Shown piece after piece: positions 11,450-20,086 of a stretch of DNA of 64,000 nt. The notes below the pieces were generated by a model, which did not search any database, had not been told where the DNA came from, and worked only from the letters and a program-made list of their open reading frames with translations. The DNA is from Chryseobacterium tructae. GTDB taxonomy: Bacteria; Bacteroidota; Bacteroidia; Flavobacteriales; Weeksellaceae. Position 1 is the first letter of the stretch. Every line of letters begins with the position of its first letter. The stretch is from positions 3,224,001 through 3,288,000 of the forward strand of contig NZ_JAUFQR010000001.1 of the NCBI RefSeq assembly GCF_030409875.1, written 5' to 3'. Position numbers and translations under genes: made by a program.

Positions 11450-11532
11450 TAGTATTTCAGCAAACTAAACTACAGCTTTATTGTTATTTTTGTTACATTG
11501 CATCATATTATCCTATTAATAAAAACACGAAT

Positions 11533-12018
11533 ATGATCTCATCGGAATATTTACCAATACTTATTTCAATAATCTTCTTTTTCACTGTCATCATTGGGTC
11601 AATCCTTGCTTTTGTAATTCTGAAAAAAATCAGAAACCGACAAAATGCACCCATCACGGAAGGCTCAGATCATACTATTAATGTACCTCTGATTGCTTCA
11701 TTCATTGCAATCAAAGGGCTTTATCCTATTTCCATAGCGAACAACAGTATTTCGCCACGTCTTATACTCCATGAGAGCTTTGTAGAATACAAGGTCTTAT
11801 TCACGAGAAAAAGATCATACAATGAAATACAACAAGTGCATATCTTCCTTGCTCCCTTTACCACCAATATTATTCTGGAGTTTAAAGATAGTAGAAAATC
11901 GTTTGCCGGAAATCTCAACAACAAACAAAAGCTGGCGGATGTATTGAAAATCTTAAAACAGAAATGTTCCCTTTCTTTAAAAGCACAGCAATTTTTGGAA
12001 GAAGCTGGGCAGATATAA
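11533..12018 (+). CDS. Small membrane protein of unknown function
   Basis: From the ATG at 11533 this encodes 161 residues: one N-terminal transmembrane helix (about residues 7-29, IISFFFTVIIGSILAFV-like) followed by a cytoplasmic beta-rich domain. That domain resembles small pleckstrin-like modules of bacterial membrane proteins (LILHESFVEYKVLF ... IILEFKDSRKSFAGN). I prefer 11533 over an upstream TTG that would overlap the sigma gene. It follows the sigma factor on the same strand, but no functional link can be shown. Confidence 0.65.
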   Translation: MISSEYLPILISIIFFFTVIIGSILAFVILKKIRNRQNAPITEGSDHTINVPLIASFIAIKGLYPISIANNSISPRLILHESFVEYKVLFTRKRSYNEIQQVHIFLAPFTTNIILEFKDSRKSFAGNLNNKQKLADVLKILKQKCSLSLKAQQFLEEAGQI

Positions 12019-12027
12019 TGTTATAAA

Positions 12028-12675
12028 CTAATTGATTAAAACGGGTAATAATCCTTCTTTAAAATCCTGTATTTTAAAATCTGCCAAATCAAAGTCTATG
12101 TTGTTATCATTATTGGTAAAAACAATAGTCTTCATTCCGGCAGCTTTGGCAGCCTTTAATCCGGAATGGCTATCCTCAATAGCAATACAGTGTTCCGGTA
12201 ATATACCCAATTGCTGAGCAGAAGTAAGGTATACAGCAGGATGAGGTTTTCCTTTTTCTTCAAATTCTGCAGAATGAATGGCATCAAAAAGATCACGAAC
12301 CTGAAGTTTTTCAAGAACGGCATCCGCAACCCTTATAGGAGCATTGGTAGCCAACCCGACTTTATATTTTTTATTTTTAAGAGCCTTAATAAATTCCTTT
12401 ATTCCCGACATGGTACAGTCTTCAATCTGTATCAGTTCAATGACTTTAGAGACAACTTCTTGCTCTACAGAAGATATATCCAGATTTTCCCATGGAAACT
12501 TTCCGTACCAGAACTCTGTAACCTCCGTTGTTGTCATGTATTTGGTTTGTGAAGCCAACTCATCAGTTACCTGAACTCCATATGATGAAAATACTTCCTG
12601 TTCTGCTCTTGCCCAAAAACCTTCAGAGTCTACAAGAACACCATCCATATCAAAAATTACCGCCTTTAAAGCCAT
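12028..12675 (-). CDS. HAD-superfamily phosphatase, sugar-phosphate type
   Basis: This protein of about 215 residues starts at MALKAVIFDMDG. HAD motif I is FDMDGVLVDSEG (nucleophile and acid Asp), motif II LATNAP, motif III the lysine in EEKGKPHP, and motif IV IEDSHSGLKAAKAAG. The order, helical cap and length resemble the HxpB/YniC and beta-phosphoglucomutase-like branch, which acts on small sugar or polyol phosphates. The exact substrate is not predictable. I rejected an upstream start at 12720 because it overlaps the reconstructed regulator gene. Confidence 0.8.
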   Translation of the reverse strand: MALKAVIFDMDGVLVDSEGFWARAEQEVFSSYGVQVTDELASQTKYMTTTEVTEFWYGKFPWENLDISSVEQEVVSKVIELIQIEDCTMSGIKEFIKALKNKKYKVGLATNAPIRVADAVLEKLQVRDLFDAIHSAEFEEKGKPHPAVYLTSAQQLGILPEHCIAIEDSHSGLKAAKAAGMKTIVFTNNDNNIDFDLADFKIQDFKEGLLPVLIN

Positions 12676-12697
12676 ACTTAAAAATAGATTGAAATCA

Positions 12698-13317
12698 TTA
12701 ATGACTGATTTTATATACACAACGTTGACCTCCTGAAATAATATGGTCTATTCTTTCTACGGTGTAGTCTTTACCAATCAATGATTGAAATTTGAAAGTT
12801 CAGCTCTGCAAAATCCCTGGCATTCCGTTGCTGCAGCACAGATTGGACAATGGTTTTCGATCAGAAAATACTCCTCGCCTTCTTTTTTCCATTCGGCCAT
12901 GTATCCTTCTTTGCTTCTGACTTCTGCAAGGGCATCCAAACGTTTTTCTATCGTTTTTGTTTTAGAAAGAACCTTTTCATAGCGTTCATAGGTATTCTTT
13001 TCCCGGTCACTAATCAATAGATCCAGAGCATTTTCTCCTAAAAGATTTTTTACAGATTGTAAAAGCTGAACCGTTACTTCCGCATGGGTATCCGGAAACT
13101 GAGCCAGCCCCTTATCAGTAAGTGTATAATAAGTGGAAGGTCGCCCTACTCCTTCACTCTTCATTGTAGGTTCAATCAATCCGGCTTCAGCAAGGTTGAG
13201 TAAATGCTTTCTCGCTCCTTCTTTTGTGATGGATAATTCTTTAGCAATCAAAAGTGAAGTTGTCTCACCTCTCATCTTTAAAAACATCAAAATGCGATCT
13301 GCTGCCGGCTTTTTCAT
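12698..13317 (-). CDS. SufR-like winged-helix repressor with cysteine-rich C-terminus (one frameshift)
   Basis: The N-terminal winged helix (residues about 5-70, ELSITKEGARKHLLNLAEAG and GRPSTYYTLTDKG) is followed by a helical domain and a cysteine cluster, CPICAAATECQGFC. One base missing near 12787 causes early termination. With it restored the frame continues to a further conserved-looking cysteine in GGQRCVYKI and stops at 12698. This layout matches SufR-type Fe-S-sensing repressors. Two CAAC-N6-GTTG-like sites in the divergent promoter region, the operator type described for cyanobacterial SufR, support the call. It probably represses itself and the sod operon, sensing Fe-S or oxidative status. 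Confidence 0.78.
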
Positions 13318-13321
13318 TTGA

Positions 13322-13335
13322 CAATGTTTAGGTTG
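13322..13335 (-). promoter_or_regulatory. Imperfect SufR-type operator before the regulator gene
   Basis: On the minus strand this reads CAAC-CTAAAC-ATTG, one base away from CAAC-N6-GTTG. It lies 5 bases upstream of the regulator's ATG and just downstream of the predicted promoter. Sixteen bases here (AATAAAACAACCTAAA) are identical to the left part of the perfect site at 13436. This fits weaker autoregulation by road-block. Confidence 0.6.
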
Positions 13336-13351
13336 TTTTATTTTTCAACAA

Positions 13352-13379
13352 CAAAGATAGTCATTTTCTATAATCTCAA
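13352..13379 (-). promoter_or_regulatory. Bacteroidota promoter of the SufR-like gene
   Basis: On the minus strand TTG (13377-13379), a 17-base spacer and TATCTTTG (13352-13359) fit the TTG-N17-23-TAnnTTTG consensus. It directs transcription leftward into the regulator gene. Confidence 0.65.
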
Positions 13380-13435
13380 ATTCAAAACAACAAAACACTC
13401 ATTTACAACATTTTACTAAAAAAGCAAGAAGAACT

Positions 13436-13463
13436 AATAAAACAACCTAAAAGTTGTTTTATT
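13436..13463. promoter_or_regulatory. Perfect SufR-type operator on the sod promoter
   Basis: Ten-base inverted arms (AATAAAACAA at 13436-13445, TTGTTTTATT at 13454-13463) enclose a centre that contains CAAC-CTAAAA-GTTG at 13443-13456. The right arm contains the -33 TTG of the sod promoter, so bound repressor would block RNA polymerase directly. Confidence 0.75.
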
Positions 13464-13483
13464 GAAATATATTTCTACCTTTG
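13454..13483 (+). promoter_or_regulatory. Bacteroidota promoter of the sod operon
   Basis: TTG at 13454-13456, a 19-base spacer and TACCTTTG at 13476-13483 match the flavobacterial consensus exactly. The sod ATG is at 13509, giving a short leader. Confidence 0.75.
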
Positions 13484-13508
13484 TCCCACATTAATAAAAA
13501 TAAATGCG

Positions 13509-14135
13509 ATGAAACCATTTACATTACCTCAGTTACCTTATGCATATGATGCTTTGGAACCTTTTATCGATAAAAATACAATGACTATTCACCACCAGCG
13601 CCATCATCAGGCTTATGTAGATAATCTGAATGCTGCTTTGGAACAAACCAATGAAACCAGCCCTGATCTTGATTCTCTATTGCAAAGAATCAGCGAATAC
13701 AGTCCGGCGGTAAGAAATAATGGTGGTGGCCACTTCAATCATTCCTTATTCTGGGAAATTCTTTCTCCGACACCTAAATTGAATCCTGAAGGAAAACTGA
13801 ATGAGGCCATCACTTCCACATTTGGAAGTCTTGAAGATCTTAAAGCAGAAATGAAAAAAGCAGGTCTTGGGCAATTCGGATCCGGATGGGTTTGGTTGTT
13901 TGTAAAATTCAATGGGTCTCTTGCCGTAAGTGCTACCCCTAATCAGGACAACCCTATGATGGATATTCTTCCGGTAAACAGAGGATTCCCTATTCTTGGA
14001 ATCGATGTTTGGGAACACGCTTACTATCTGGCCTATCAAAATAAAAGGGCAGATTATCTGGATTCATTCTGGTCTGTATTGGATTGGACTTCGGTAGAGA
14101 AAAAATATGAAGAAGTGCTTTCAAAAATAAGATAA
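13509..14135 (+). CDS. sod: Superoxide dismutase, Fe/Mn family
   Basis: This 208-residue cytoplasmic enzyme converts superoxide to hydrogen peroxide and oxygen. The metal ligands are visible: His in MTIHHQRHHQAYV, His in GGGHFNHSLFW, and Asp and His in GIDVWEHAYYLAY. Length and motifs are typical. Iron versus manganese cannot be decided safely by eye. It is the first gene after the operator-promoter at 13436-13483 and overlaps the next gene's most upstream possible start, so it leads an operon under probable SufR-like control. Confidence 0.95.
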   Translation: MKPFTLPQLPYAYDALEPFIDKNTMTIHHQRHHQAYVDNLNAALEQTNETSPDLDSLLQRISEYSPAVRNNGGGHFNHSLFWEILSPTPKLNPEGKLNEAITSTFGSLEDLKAEMKKAGLGQFGSGWVWLFVKFNGSLAVSATPNQDNPMMDILPVNRGFPILGIDVWEHAYYLAYQNKRADYLDSFWSVLDWTSVEKKYEEVLSKIR

Positions 14136-14656
14136 TGTGTAATTGCAACCCCGTTATGAATCAGGAAACTTTTATTAATAAAGCAAAAGCCTCAGGCATC
14201 ATTGCTCTTGATCTTTTACAATATAAGCCCACTACCGAGATTGTGGAATTGGATATCAAAGATCATCTCTTTATGGGAATGATCGTTAAAGAAAAAGAGT
14301 TTAAAGAATCAATTGCTGCAGTAGATTTTTCTATATATGACGGAAAAGCGGTAGGAATTATTTGTTCTACAGATGCTATTATTCCGCCATGGGCATATAT
14401 GTTTCTTATGGAAAAACTAGCTCCTTATGCTGTTTACGTAGATTTAAACAATGCAAAAACAGTACTTATTGATCTCTGGAAACGTCGTCTCATCTATGCA
14501 GACCTGAAACATTATAAGGATCAGAAAGTGGTTGTGAAGGCAGGACCTGATATTGCTCCGGCACTTTACCTTTTAGCAACTTCATTATTGCAGCCTTTGG
14601 TCAAAAACCTTATGTATGGTGAAATAGGACTTCCAAAAGTAATTTTCAAAAAATAA
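14135..14656 (+). CDS. DUF2480 family protein
   Basis: This 173-residue soluble protein resembles DUF2480, a Bacteroidota family often found near Fe-S assembly genes. Recognisable features are the start FINKAKASGIIALDLLQYKP, DAIIPPWAYMFLMEKL and WKRRLIYADLKHYKDQKV. The first ATG overlaps the sod stop; an ATG at 14156 (MNQETFINK) is the more usual family start. No catalytic motif is recognised. Its position behind sod and ahead of redox genes suggests a role in Fe-S or oxidative-stress physiology. Confidence 0.75.
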   Translation: MCNCNPVMNQETFINKAKASGIIALDLLQYKPTTEIVELDIKDHLFMGMIVKEKEFKESIAAVDFSIYDGKAVGIICSTDAIIPPWAYMFLMEKLAPYAVYVDLNNAKTVLIDLWKRRLIYADLKHYKDQKVVVKAGPDIAPALYLLATSLLQPLVKNLMYGEIGLPKVIFKK

Positions 14657-14662
14657 AACAAA

Positions 14663-15226
14663 ATGAAAGCAATTATATTCAACGGATCTCTGGAAAGAAG
14701 AACAGAATCTACTTCCGGCCTTATTGCAGCTTATGTATCAGGGCATCTGAAAGCACTTGGAATAAAGACTGATATTTTTACACTCGCTGATTCAGGAATT
14801 CCTTTATATGATGTCACTCTTACCAAAACCCCACTGGCAGTGGAAAGGATGACCCAGATGTTTCAGGATGCAGAGCTTCATTTCTGGCTGGCTCCTTTGT
14901 ATCACGGAAGCATTCCGGGGGTGATGAAAAACTGTCTCGACTGGCTGGAAGTGACAGCCAATACTTATGAACCTTATCTTACTGACAAAACCATAGGATT
15001 AGTATGCTGGGCAGATGGTTTACAGGCTATGCAAGGGATCAATGCGATGGATACCATTGCCAAATCATTGCGAGCATGGCCACTTCCCTTTAGCGTTCCG
15101 ATGCTGAGAAATTCTTTATTTGATAGTGAAAATCCAAAACAGATCTCAGCATTCTATTCTGGAAAACTCAATAAGCTTATCAGCATAGCCACAACAAAGA
15201 AAATAGAAAAACTACAACTACAATAA
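14663..15226 (+). CDS. NAD(P)H-dependent FMN reductase-family protein
   Basis: This 187-residue flavodoxin-like protein begins with the phosphate-binding loop FNGSLERRTES. It carries the family's signature PLYHGSIPGVMKNCLDWLE, which lines the FMN and subunit interface. Members reduce flavins, quinones or small electrophiles with NAD(P)H. It sits 6 bases after DUF2480 and 11 before the ferredoxin reductase gene. In this operon it probably takes part in electron transfer or detoxification; the exact acceptor is unknown. Confidence 0.82.
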   Translation: MKAIIFNGSLERRTESTSGLIAAYVSGHLKALGIKTDIFTLADSGIPLYDVTLTKTPLAVERMTQMFQDAELHFWLAPLYHGSIPGVMKNCLDWLEVTANTYEPYLTDKTIGLVCWADGLQAMQGINAMDTIAKSLRAWPLPFSVPMLRNSLFDSENPKQISAFYSGKLNKLISIATTKKIEKLQLQ

Positions 15227-15237
15227 ATCATCATAAC

Positions 15238-16289
15238 ATGATAGAAACAGATATACTGATCATTGGTGCCGGCCCTGCGGGGTTATTTACAGTTTTTGAA
15301 GCCGGCCTTCTCAAAATGCGTTGCCATATTATTGATGCATTACCACAAATGGGAGGCCAGTTATCAGAATTATATCCTAAAAAACCCATATTTGATATTC
15401 CGGGATTTCCCAGTGTACTTGCCGGGGAACTGATTGATAATCTATATGAACAGGTCAAACAATTTGAACCCGGTTTTACGTTCAATGAAACGGCTGTTCA
15501 TCTTCTTAAACTGCAGGAAAACCTCTTTGAGGTCATCACAGATAAAGGAACAATACACAGATCAAAAGCGGTGATCATTGCTGGTGGCCTTGGAAGTTTT
15601 GAGCCTAAAAAACCTCCTATTGAAAACATCTCTTTATATGAAGAGCGTGGTGTCAATTATTTTATCAAACGCCCGGAAGATTATGCCGGAAAACATGTTG
15701 TCATTGCCGGCGGTGGCGATTCTGCATTAGACTGGACGATTCATCTTGCTGAAATAGCTTCATCACTCACTTTAATTCACCGAAGAAATGAATTCCGAGG
15801 TGCTCTGGATTCTGTGGAAAAAGTGAAAAAATTGAAGCATGCAGGGAAGATCAACCTGATCACACCTGCTGAAGTAATCGCCCTTAAAGGAGAAAATACG
15901 CTACAGGAAATTGTAGTGGAGAAAGAAGGGGCTATCCAGACGATTGAAACAGATTACTTCATTCCTTTATTCGGATTGGTTCCTAAACTGGGTCCATTGG
16001 CAGACTGGGGACTGGAACTGGAAAAAAATGCCATTAAAGTAGATAACAGCACTGATTTCCAAACCAATATTAGTGGAGTTTATGCTGTAGGAGATATCAA
16101 TACATATCCTTATAAATGAAACTGATTTTATGTGGATTTCATGAAGCCGCTATTGCCTGCCAAAGTATTTACCAAAGGCTGAATCCTAACAAAAGGTTTG
16201 TATTAAAATATACTACCGTAAGTGGTGTAGAAGGTTTTGACGGAACTAAAAAACAAGCAGAAAAACAAGTAGTAGCAACGATTGACTAA
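15238..16289 (+). CDS. Ferredoxin-NAD(P) reductase, thioredoxin-reductase-like (one frameshift)
   Basis: The FAD-binding GAGPAGL motif lies at the N terminus (IIGAGPAGLFTVFEAG), PQMGGQLSELYPKK follows, and a second dinucleotide site VIAGGGDSALDWT binds NAD(P)H. No CxxC thioredoxin-reductase motif is present, which fits this FNR class. The frame stops early at about 16117. Restoring one A in TATAAATG gives the expected tail (LILCGFHEAAIACQ ... VSGVEGFDGTKK) and a stop at 16289, about 350 residues. It probably exchanges electrons between NAD(P)H and the ferredoxins encoded next to it. Confidence 0.85.
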
Positions 16290-16294
16290 TAACC

Positions 16295-16618
16295 ATGAAA
16301 GACGAAATAACAATCACAGTGACAGATCAGACCGGTATTCAGCATACCCTGATCTGCCCACTGGAGATGGGACTTACTTTAAAAGATATCTGTAAAGCCT
16401 ATGAATTACCTATGGAAGCCATGTGCGGTGGAATGGCCATGTGTGCGACCTGTCATTGCTATATTCTGAATGGAGCGGCATCATTGTCTGAAAAAAATGA
16501 TGTGGAAGATGCCCTTCTTTCAGAACTCTTTACTTCTAAGGAAAGCAGCAGGCTAGCTTGCCAAATCTATCTGACAGCCCAAATGGATGGGCTTTCTATA
16601 GAAATTGTGGCAAATTAA
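16295..16618 (+). CDS. [2Fe-2S] ferredoxin
   Basis: This 107-residue plant/adrenodoxin-type ferredoxin has cluster ligands in MCGGMAMCATCHC and a final cysteine in SRLACQIYL, the C-x5-C-x2-C...C pattern. It follows the ferredoxin reductase by 6 bases and is its likely redox partner. A terminator at 16690-16732 closes this transcription unit. Confidence 0.88.
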   Translation: MKDEITITVTDQTGIQHTLICPLEMGLTLKDICKAYELPMEAMCGGMAMCATCHCYILNGAASLSEKNDVEDALLSELFTSKESSRLACQIYLTAQMDGLSIEIVAN

Positions 16619-16689
16619 CAGATTCAAGATACAAGTTTGCACAGTTTATGATGTGATAAATTGTTGGAACTGTTTTAATTAAGTTTAGT

Positions 16690-16732
16690 AGGGATTTCTA
16701 AGACAGTACTATGTTGAAGAAGTCCCTTTTTT
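16690..16732 (+). terminator. Rho-independent terminator after the 2Fe-2S ferredoxin
   Basis: Ten-base arms (16690-16699 and 16718-16727) pair with one G-U around an 18-base loop, followed by six T. It ends the sod-to-ferredoxin operon, so the next ferredoxin gene is separate or depends on read-through. Confidence 0.8.
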
Positions 16733-16755
16733 ACAACCTTTAAAAAAATAAGAAT

Positions 16756-17106
16756 ATGGCAATAAAAATAACAGATGACTGTATTAATTGTGGAGCCTGT
16801 GAACCGGAATGTCCCAATTCAGCCATTTACGAGGGAGCCATCGACTGGCGTTGGCAGGATAAAACCAAACTTTCAGGGGCTGTAACCTTCCCTGATGGAA
16901 CTGTGGCAGATGCCAATGCATATAATCAGGCTGTATCTGATGAAGTGTATTATATTGTATCCGGAAAATGTACAGAATGTAAAGGGTTTCATGAGGAGCC
17001 TCAGTGCAAGGCTGTATGTCCCGTAGACTGCTGTATTGATGATCCCGATCATAGAGAGTCTGATGAAGTCCTACTGGATCGACAGAAATTCATGCATGAA
17101 GTTTAA
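16756..17106 (+). CDS. 4Fe-4S dicluster ferredoxin
   Basis: This 116-residue protein has one cluster motif at the N terminus, CINCGACEPECP. A second, widened one (CTECKGFHEEPQCKAVCP) comes after an insertion of about 40 residues (YEGAIDWRWQDK ... SGKCTE). This arrangement is typical of the small YfhL-like ferredoxins common in Bacteroidota. It carries low-potential electrons. It lies just past a terminator, so its transcription may be independent of the sod operon, though its function matches that cluster. Confidence 0.88.
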   Translation: MAIKITDDCINCGACEPECPNSAIYEGAIDWRWQDKTKLSGAVTFPDGTVADANAYNQAVSDEVYYIVSGKCTECKGFHEEPQCKAVCPVDCCIDDPDHRESDEVLLDRQKFMHEV

Positions 17107-17215
17107 TTTTTTTATAGAATCCATTCCTTCAATTTGTTTTGTAACAAGAACTTACCCTTTCTATACTAATCGGGAAACGAAATATCAATAATAATTGAAA
17201 CCCTTATTATAAATT

Positions 17216-18100
17216 ATGAAACCGATATTATTTTTTCTCGTCATGTTGTCTGTTTTATTATCAGCACAAACCGATGTATCAAAGCTCAAAAAAGAGTATG
17301 CTCAGCTTTTAGAAAAATCCAATTATGGAAATAATCCAAAAGCAGGCAAATATTATGAGGTCAATGGAATCAAAATGTACTGTGAAGTCTACGGAGAAGG
17401 CAAGCCATTGCTTCTTATCCATGGAAATGGAGGCTCAATTGTAGATTTTTCCAAACAAATTCCTTTTTTTTCAAAGCATTATAAAGTGATCGTTGCCGAT
17501 AGCAGGGCACAAGGGAAATCAACAGATAAAGGCAGTGCCCTTACTTACGAAATGATGGCTGATGATTATGCCGAACTGCTTCAAAAAATGAAAATTGATT
17601 CCGCTTTTGTAATAGGCTGGAGCGATGGAGGAATTAATGGACTTTTGCTCAGCATGAGACATCCGGAAAAGGTAAAAAAACTTATGGTTACGGGTGCCAA
17701 TTTAAGACCCGACTCTACAGCAGTGCAAGCTGATATATTTAAAATGGTAAGTAATAACTATGCAAAATTTAAAGAAATATTTGCTGCTAAAAAGGACAAA
17801 ACAGATCTGGATTATACGGTTCTCAAACTTAAAAGATTGTTGAGTGAGCAGCCGAATATAGATCCTAAAACTTTATGGAGTATTAAAATTCCTGTCCTTG
17901 TTGTCGGCGGTGATGATGATGTAATAAAACCGGAGCATACTTTGGAAATATTCAGGAATCTTCCCAAAGCTAATTTGTGGATTTTACCTGATTCCGGGCA
18001 TAGTACCTTGGTTGTTTATACTGATGAATTTAATGCTAAAGCAGATACTTTTTTTAAAACAAAATACAGGGTGATCAAAGATAGAGATCGTGAGTTTTAA
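17216..18100 (+). CDS. Secreted alpha/beta hydrolase
   Basis: This 294-residue protein has a signal peptide (MKPILFFLVMLSVLLSAQ). An alpha/beta hydrolase fold follows with oxyanion motif LLIHGNGGS, nucleophile elbow GWSDGG (Ser), probable acid Asp in VVGGDDDVI, and catalytic His in PDSGHSTLV. Members hydrolyse esters, amides or related bonds; the substrate is not evident. It is probably periplasmic. It is a single gene, convergent with the TPR-HTH regulator, sharing the terminator at 18149-18180. Confidence 0.82.
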   Translation: MKPILFFLVMLSVLLSAQTDVSKLKKEYAQLLEKSNYGNNPKAGKYYEVNGIKMYCEVYGEGKPLLLIHGNGGSIVDFSKQIPFFSKHYKVIVADSRAQGKSTDKGSALTYEMMADDYAELLQKMKIDSAFVIGWSDGGINGLLLSMRHPEKVKKLMVTGANLRPDSTAVQADIFKMVSNNYAKFKEIFAAKKDKTDLDYTVLKLKRLLSEQPNIDPKTLWSIKIPVLVVGGDDDVIKPEHTLEIFRNLPKANLWILPDSGHSTLVVYTDEFNAKADTFFKTKYRVIKDRDREF

Positions 18101-18148
18101 ACATAAAACAACACTACCCTCTTCATTATATTTAAATTTCTACACCAT

Positions 18149-18180
18149 TAATAAAGGCGGATGACAACCCGCCTTTATTA
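18149..18180. terminator. Bidirectional terminator between convergent genes
   Basis: Perfect 12-base arms (18149-18160 and 18169-18180) surround an 8-base loop, with A and T runs at either outer edge. It serves the hydrolase gene on the plus strand and the regulator gene on the minus strand. Confidence 0.8.
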
Positions 18181-18182
18181 TT

Positions 18183-19610
18183 TTATAAATTTTGAAAAAA
18201 GACAAACAAATCCTGATGATCAAAAATTCCTAATCTTTTTCTGATTCTGCTTTTCTTTTGTTGTACAGATCTATGTTGAATAAAAGTATAATTAGCAATC
18301 TCTTTGGAAGTAAAATTCAATTTGATCATCGCACAGAACTCCAGTTCTGATGTGGTAAGATCCGGATTGATGTCTAAAAGTTTGGGAATAAAATCAGGAT
18401 ATACCTTTTCGAATCCAGCCAGAAATGATGAATCATTTTCTTTAGCCATTTCGATCAATGCTTTAAAGTCCTCATCAATCCTTGTTGTTTCTAAATGATC
18501 AATCAGCCTTACTTTCTTTTTGAATCTTTTGTAAATGATTAAAACGATAATAAAAACAATAACGATTGCAATAAGACCATATATCAATATATTTTTCTTA
18601 AAACTGCTTGTCTGCTCATTTTGGTTTTTAGAAATTTCTTCAGCAACAGCATGATTAACACCCTCATCCTGAACATGATCCAGACTTTGCTTCGATTTAA
18701 CATACTGCACCAAATATTGCTGTTCTTCACTTTTCTTGTTAAGCCTTCTATAATCCAATGCTATTGCTTGATAAAGCCCTGGAAGATAAAATGTACGATG
18801 TGTTTTTTCATTAATCAATACTGCTGCTTTATAATGTACAATGGCCTTTTCATACTCTTTCCTGGCCCCAAAATAATCCCCGTAAACCAAATGAAAAAAA
18901 CCTTTTCTGGCAGTATTTATTTTATCATTCTTCAATAATACCTGGGCTTTTTGAAGATAGATAAGTGATGAATCCAGGTTGTCTGAAATATGATACTGAG
19001 CTAATTGAGTATGGGTAAGAGGAGAATTATTAATCCATAAAGCCTTATGAAAATAGGTCAGTACCGAATCAATATTATCCTGGCTCATTAAAATACTGGC
19101 TCTGCCAGAATACAATTTATCTAAAGAATAATTTTTTTTGTCCTCTTCAGAAATATCTTTTAGATAAGATATCCCTTTTGTATTATACTTTAATGCCGTA
19201 TCAAACAATCTTAAAACAATATCAATTTCCGCATATTCATAAGAAATACGAGCCAGCAAAACTTTATTATTGGTTATTTTTAATATATTTTCAGCACGTT
19301 TATGATAGGAAAGAGCAGCTTCATAATTGTTGATGGTGGCATATATATTAGCTATATTCATATAGCATAAGGCTTCTCCGTCTTTGTACCCCTTTTCTTT
19401 TGCTTTTTTAAGATATTGCAGATTAAGCCTTACCAGATTTACATAATCTCCTGATTGTCGTAATGTTTCATTTCTTTTTAATACTGTACGATCAAAATTT
19501 TCGTAAGATAATTCTGTGTTTTTGCTATCGCAGCCGGAAAATATAATCAAACAGATATATCCAAAAATAAAAGGAACATACCTGAGCGTATTCTTTAAAT
19601 AAAATTTCAT
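18183..19610 (-). CDS. Membrane-tethered TPR regulator with LuxR-like HTH (paralogue 1)
   Basis: From MKFYLKNTLRYV the protein has a lipobox-like IIFSGC and a long stretch of tetratricopeptide-type helices. A transmembrane segment (ILIYGLIAIVIVFIIVLIIY) and a short linker lead to a C-terminal cytoplasmic helix-turn-helix of LuxR/NarL type: TTSELEFCAMIKLNFTSKEI ... HRSVQQKKSRIRKRL. The layout suggests an envelope sensor that contacts DNA directly from the membrane. Two close paralogues lie at 40587 and 42117. Having a lipobox and a downstream transmembrane helix together is unusual; the N-terminal helix may instead act as an anchor. Confidence 0.75.
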   Translation of the reverse strand: MKFYLKNTLRYVPFIFGYICLIIFSGCDSKNTELSYENFDRTVLKRNETLRQSGDYVNLVRLNLQYLKKAKEKGYKDGEALCYMNIANIYATINNYEAALSYHKRAENILKITNNKVLLARISYEYAEIDIVLRLFDTALKYNTKGISYLKDISEEDKKNYSLDKLYSGRASILMSQDNIDSVLTYFHKALWINNSPLTHTQLAQYHISDNLDSSLIYLQKAQVLLKNDKINTARKGFFHLVYGDYFGARKEYEKAIVHYKAAVLINEKTHRTFYLPGLYQAIALDYRRLNKKSEEQQYLVQYVKSKQSLDHVQDEGVNHAVAEEISKNQNEQTSSFKKNILIYGLIAIVIVFIIVLIIYKRFKKKVRLIDHLETTRIDEDFKALIEMAKENDSSFLAGFEKVYPDFIPKLLDINPDLTTSELEFCAMIKLNFTSKEIANYTFIQHRSVQQKKSRIRKRLGIFDHQDLFVFFQNL

Positions 19611-19682
19611 CATATTGGCATTACAGATCTTTACATCATAAGAATAAATCAAAGACTAGTTATCACAAATGTATTGATATTT

Positions 19683-20012
19683 TTAATAGAGAAACTTTTT
19701 TTTCCATTTTGTCACTGTATTCCTGCTTAGCTTGAAATGATTGGAAATCTGGGTATTGTTAAGTCTGTTTTTCTTTTGATAATCAAGAATTTTCAAAATA
19801 GTAACCTGATCATAGGAGCGGAAACTCTGATTAGATAATACATGATCCGTTTCAGAATTTGAGGTTAGTATTTCATTAAGTTTAATAACATCAAGAGCTG
19901 AAAGATGATCCTGAGATAAAATACAAGAGCATTGTTCTTTTTTATTTGGATAACAAGCCGCAATAAGGTCTGTATAAATTCTTTTATAATCTGGAAACTC
20001 GGAATTTTTCAT
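19683..20012 (-). CDS. Small helix-turn-helix protein (transposase-like)
   Basis: This 109-residue protein ends in a clear homeodomain-like helix-turn-helix (RLNNTQISNHFKLSRNTVTK followed by WKKKF). The N-terminal part (ACYPNKKEQCSCIL ... VIKLNEIL) has no motif I know. Such small HTH proteins are numerous in Chryseobacterium-type genomes and resemble the DNA-binding part of IS3-type transposases, but no catalytic partner is present here. Its function may be regulatory. Confidence 0.6.
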   Translation of the reverse strand: MKNSEFPDYKRIYTDLIAACYPNKKEQCSCILSQDHLSALDVIKLNEILTSNSETDHVLSNQSFRSYDQVTILKILDYQKKNRLNNTQISNHFKLSRNTVTKWKKKFLY

Positions 20013-20086
20013 TGAAATTAATAATATAAAAATAATAGATCTATAGAATTTTTGGCCGAAAACATACTACATAAATAGCTTCCATG

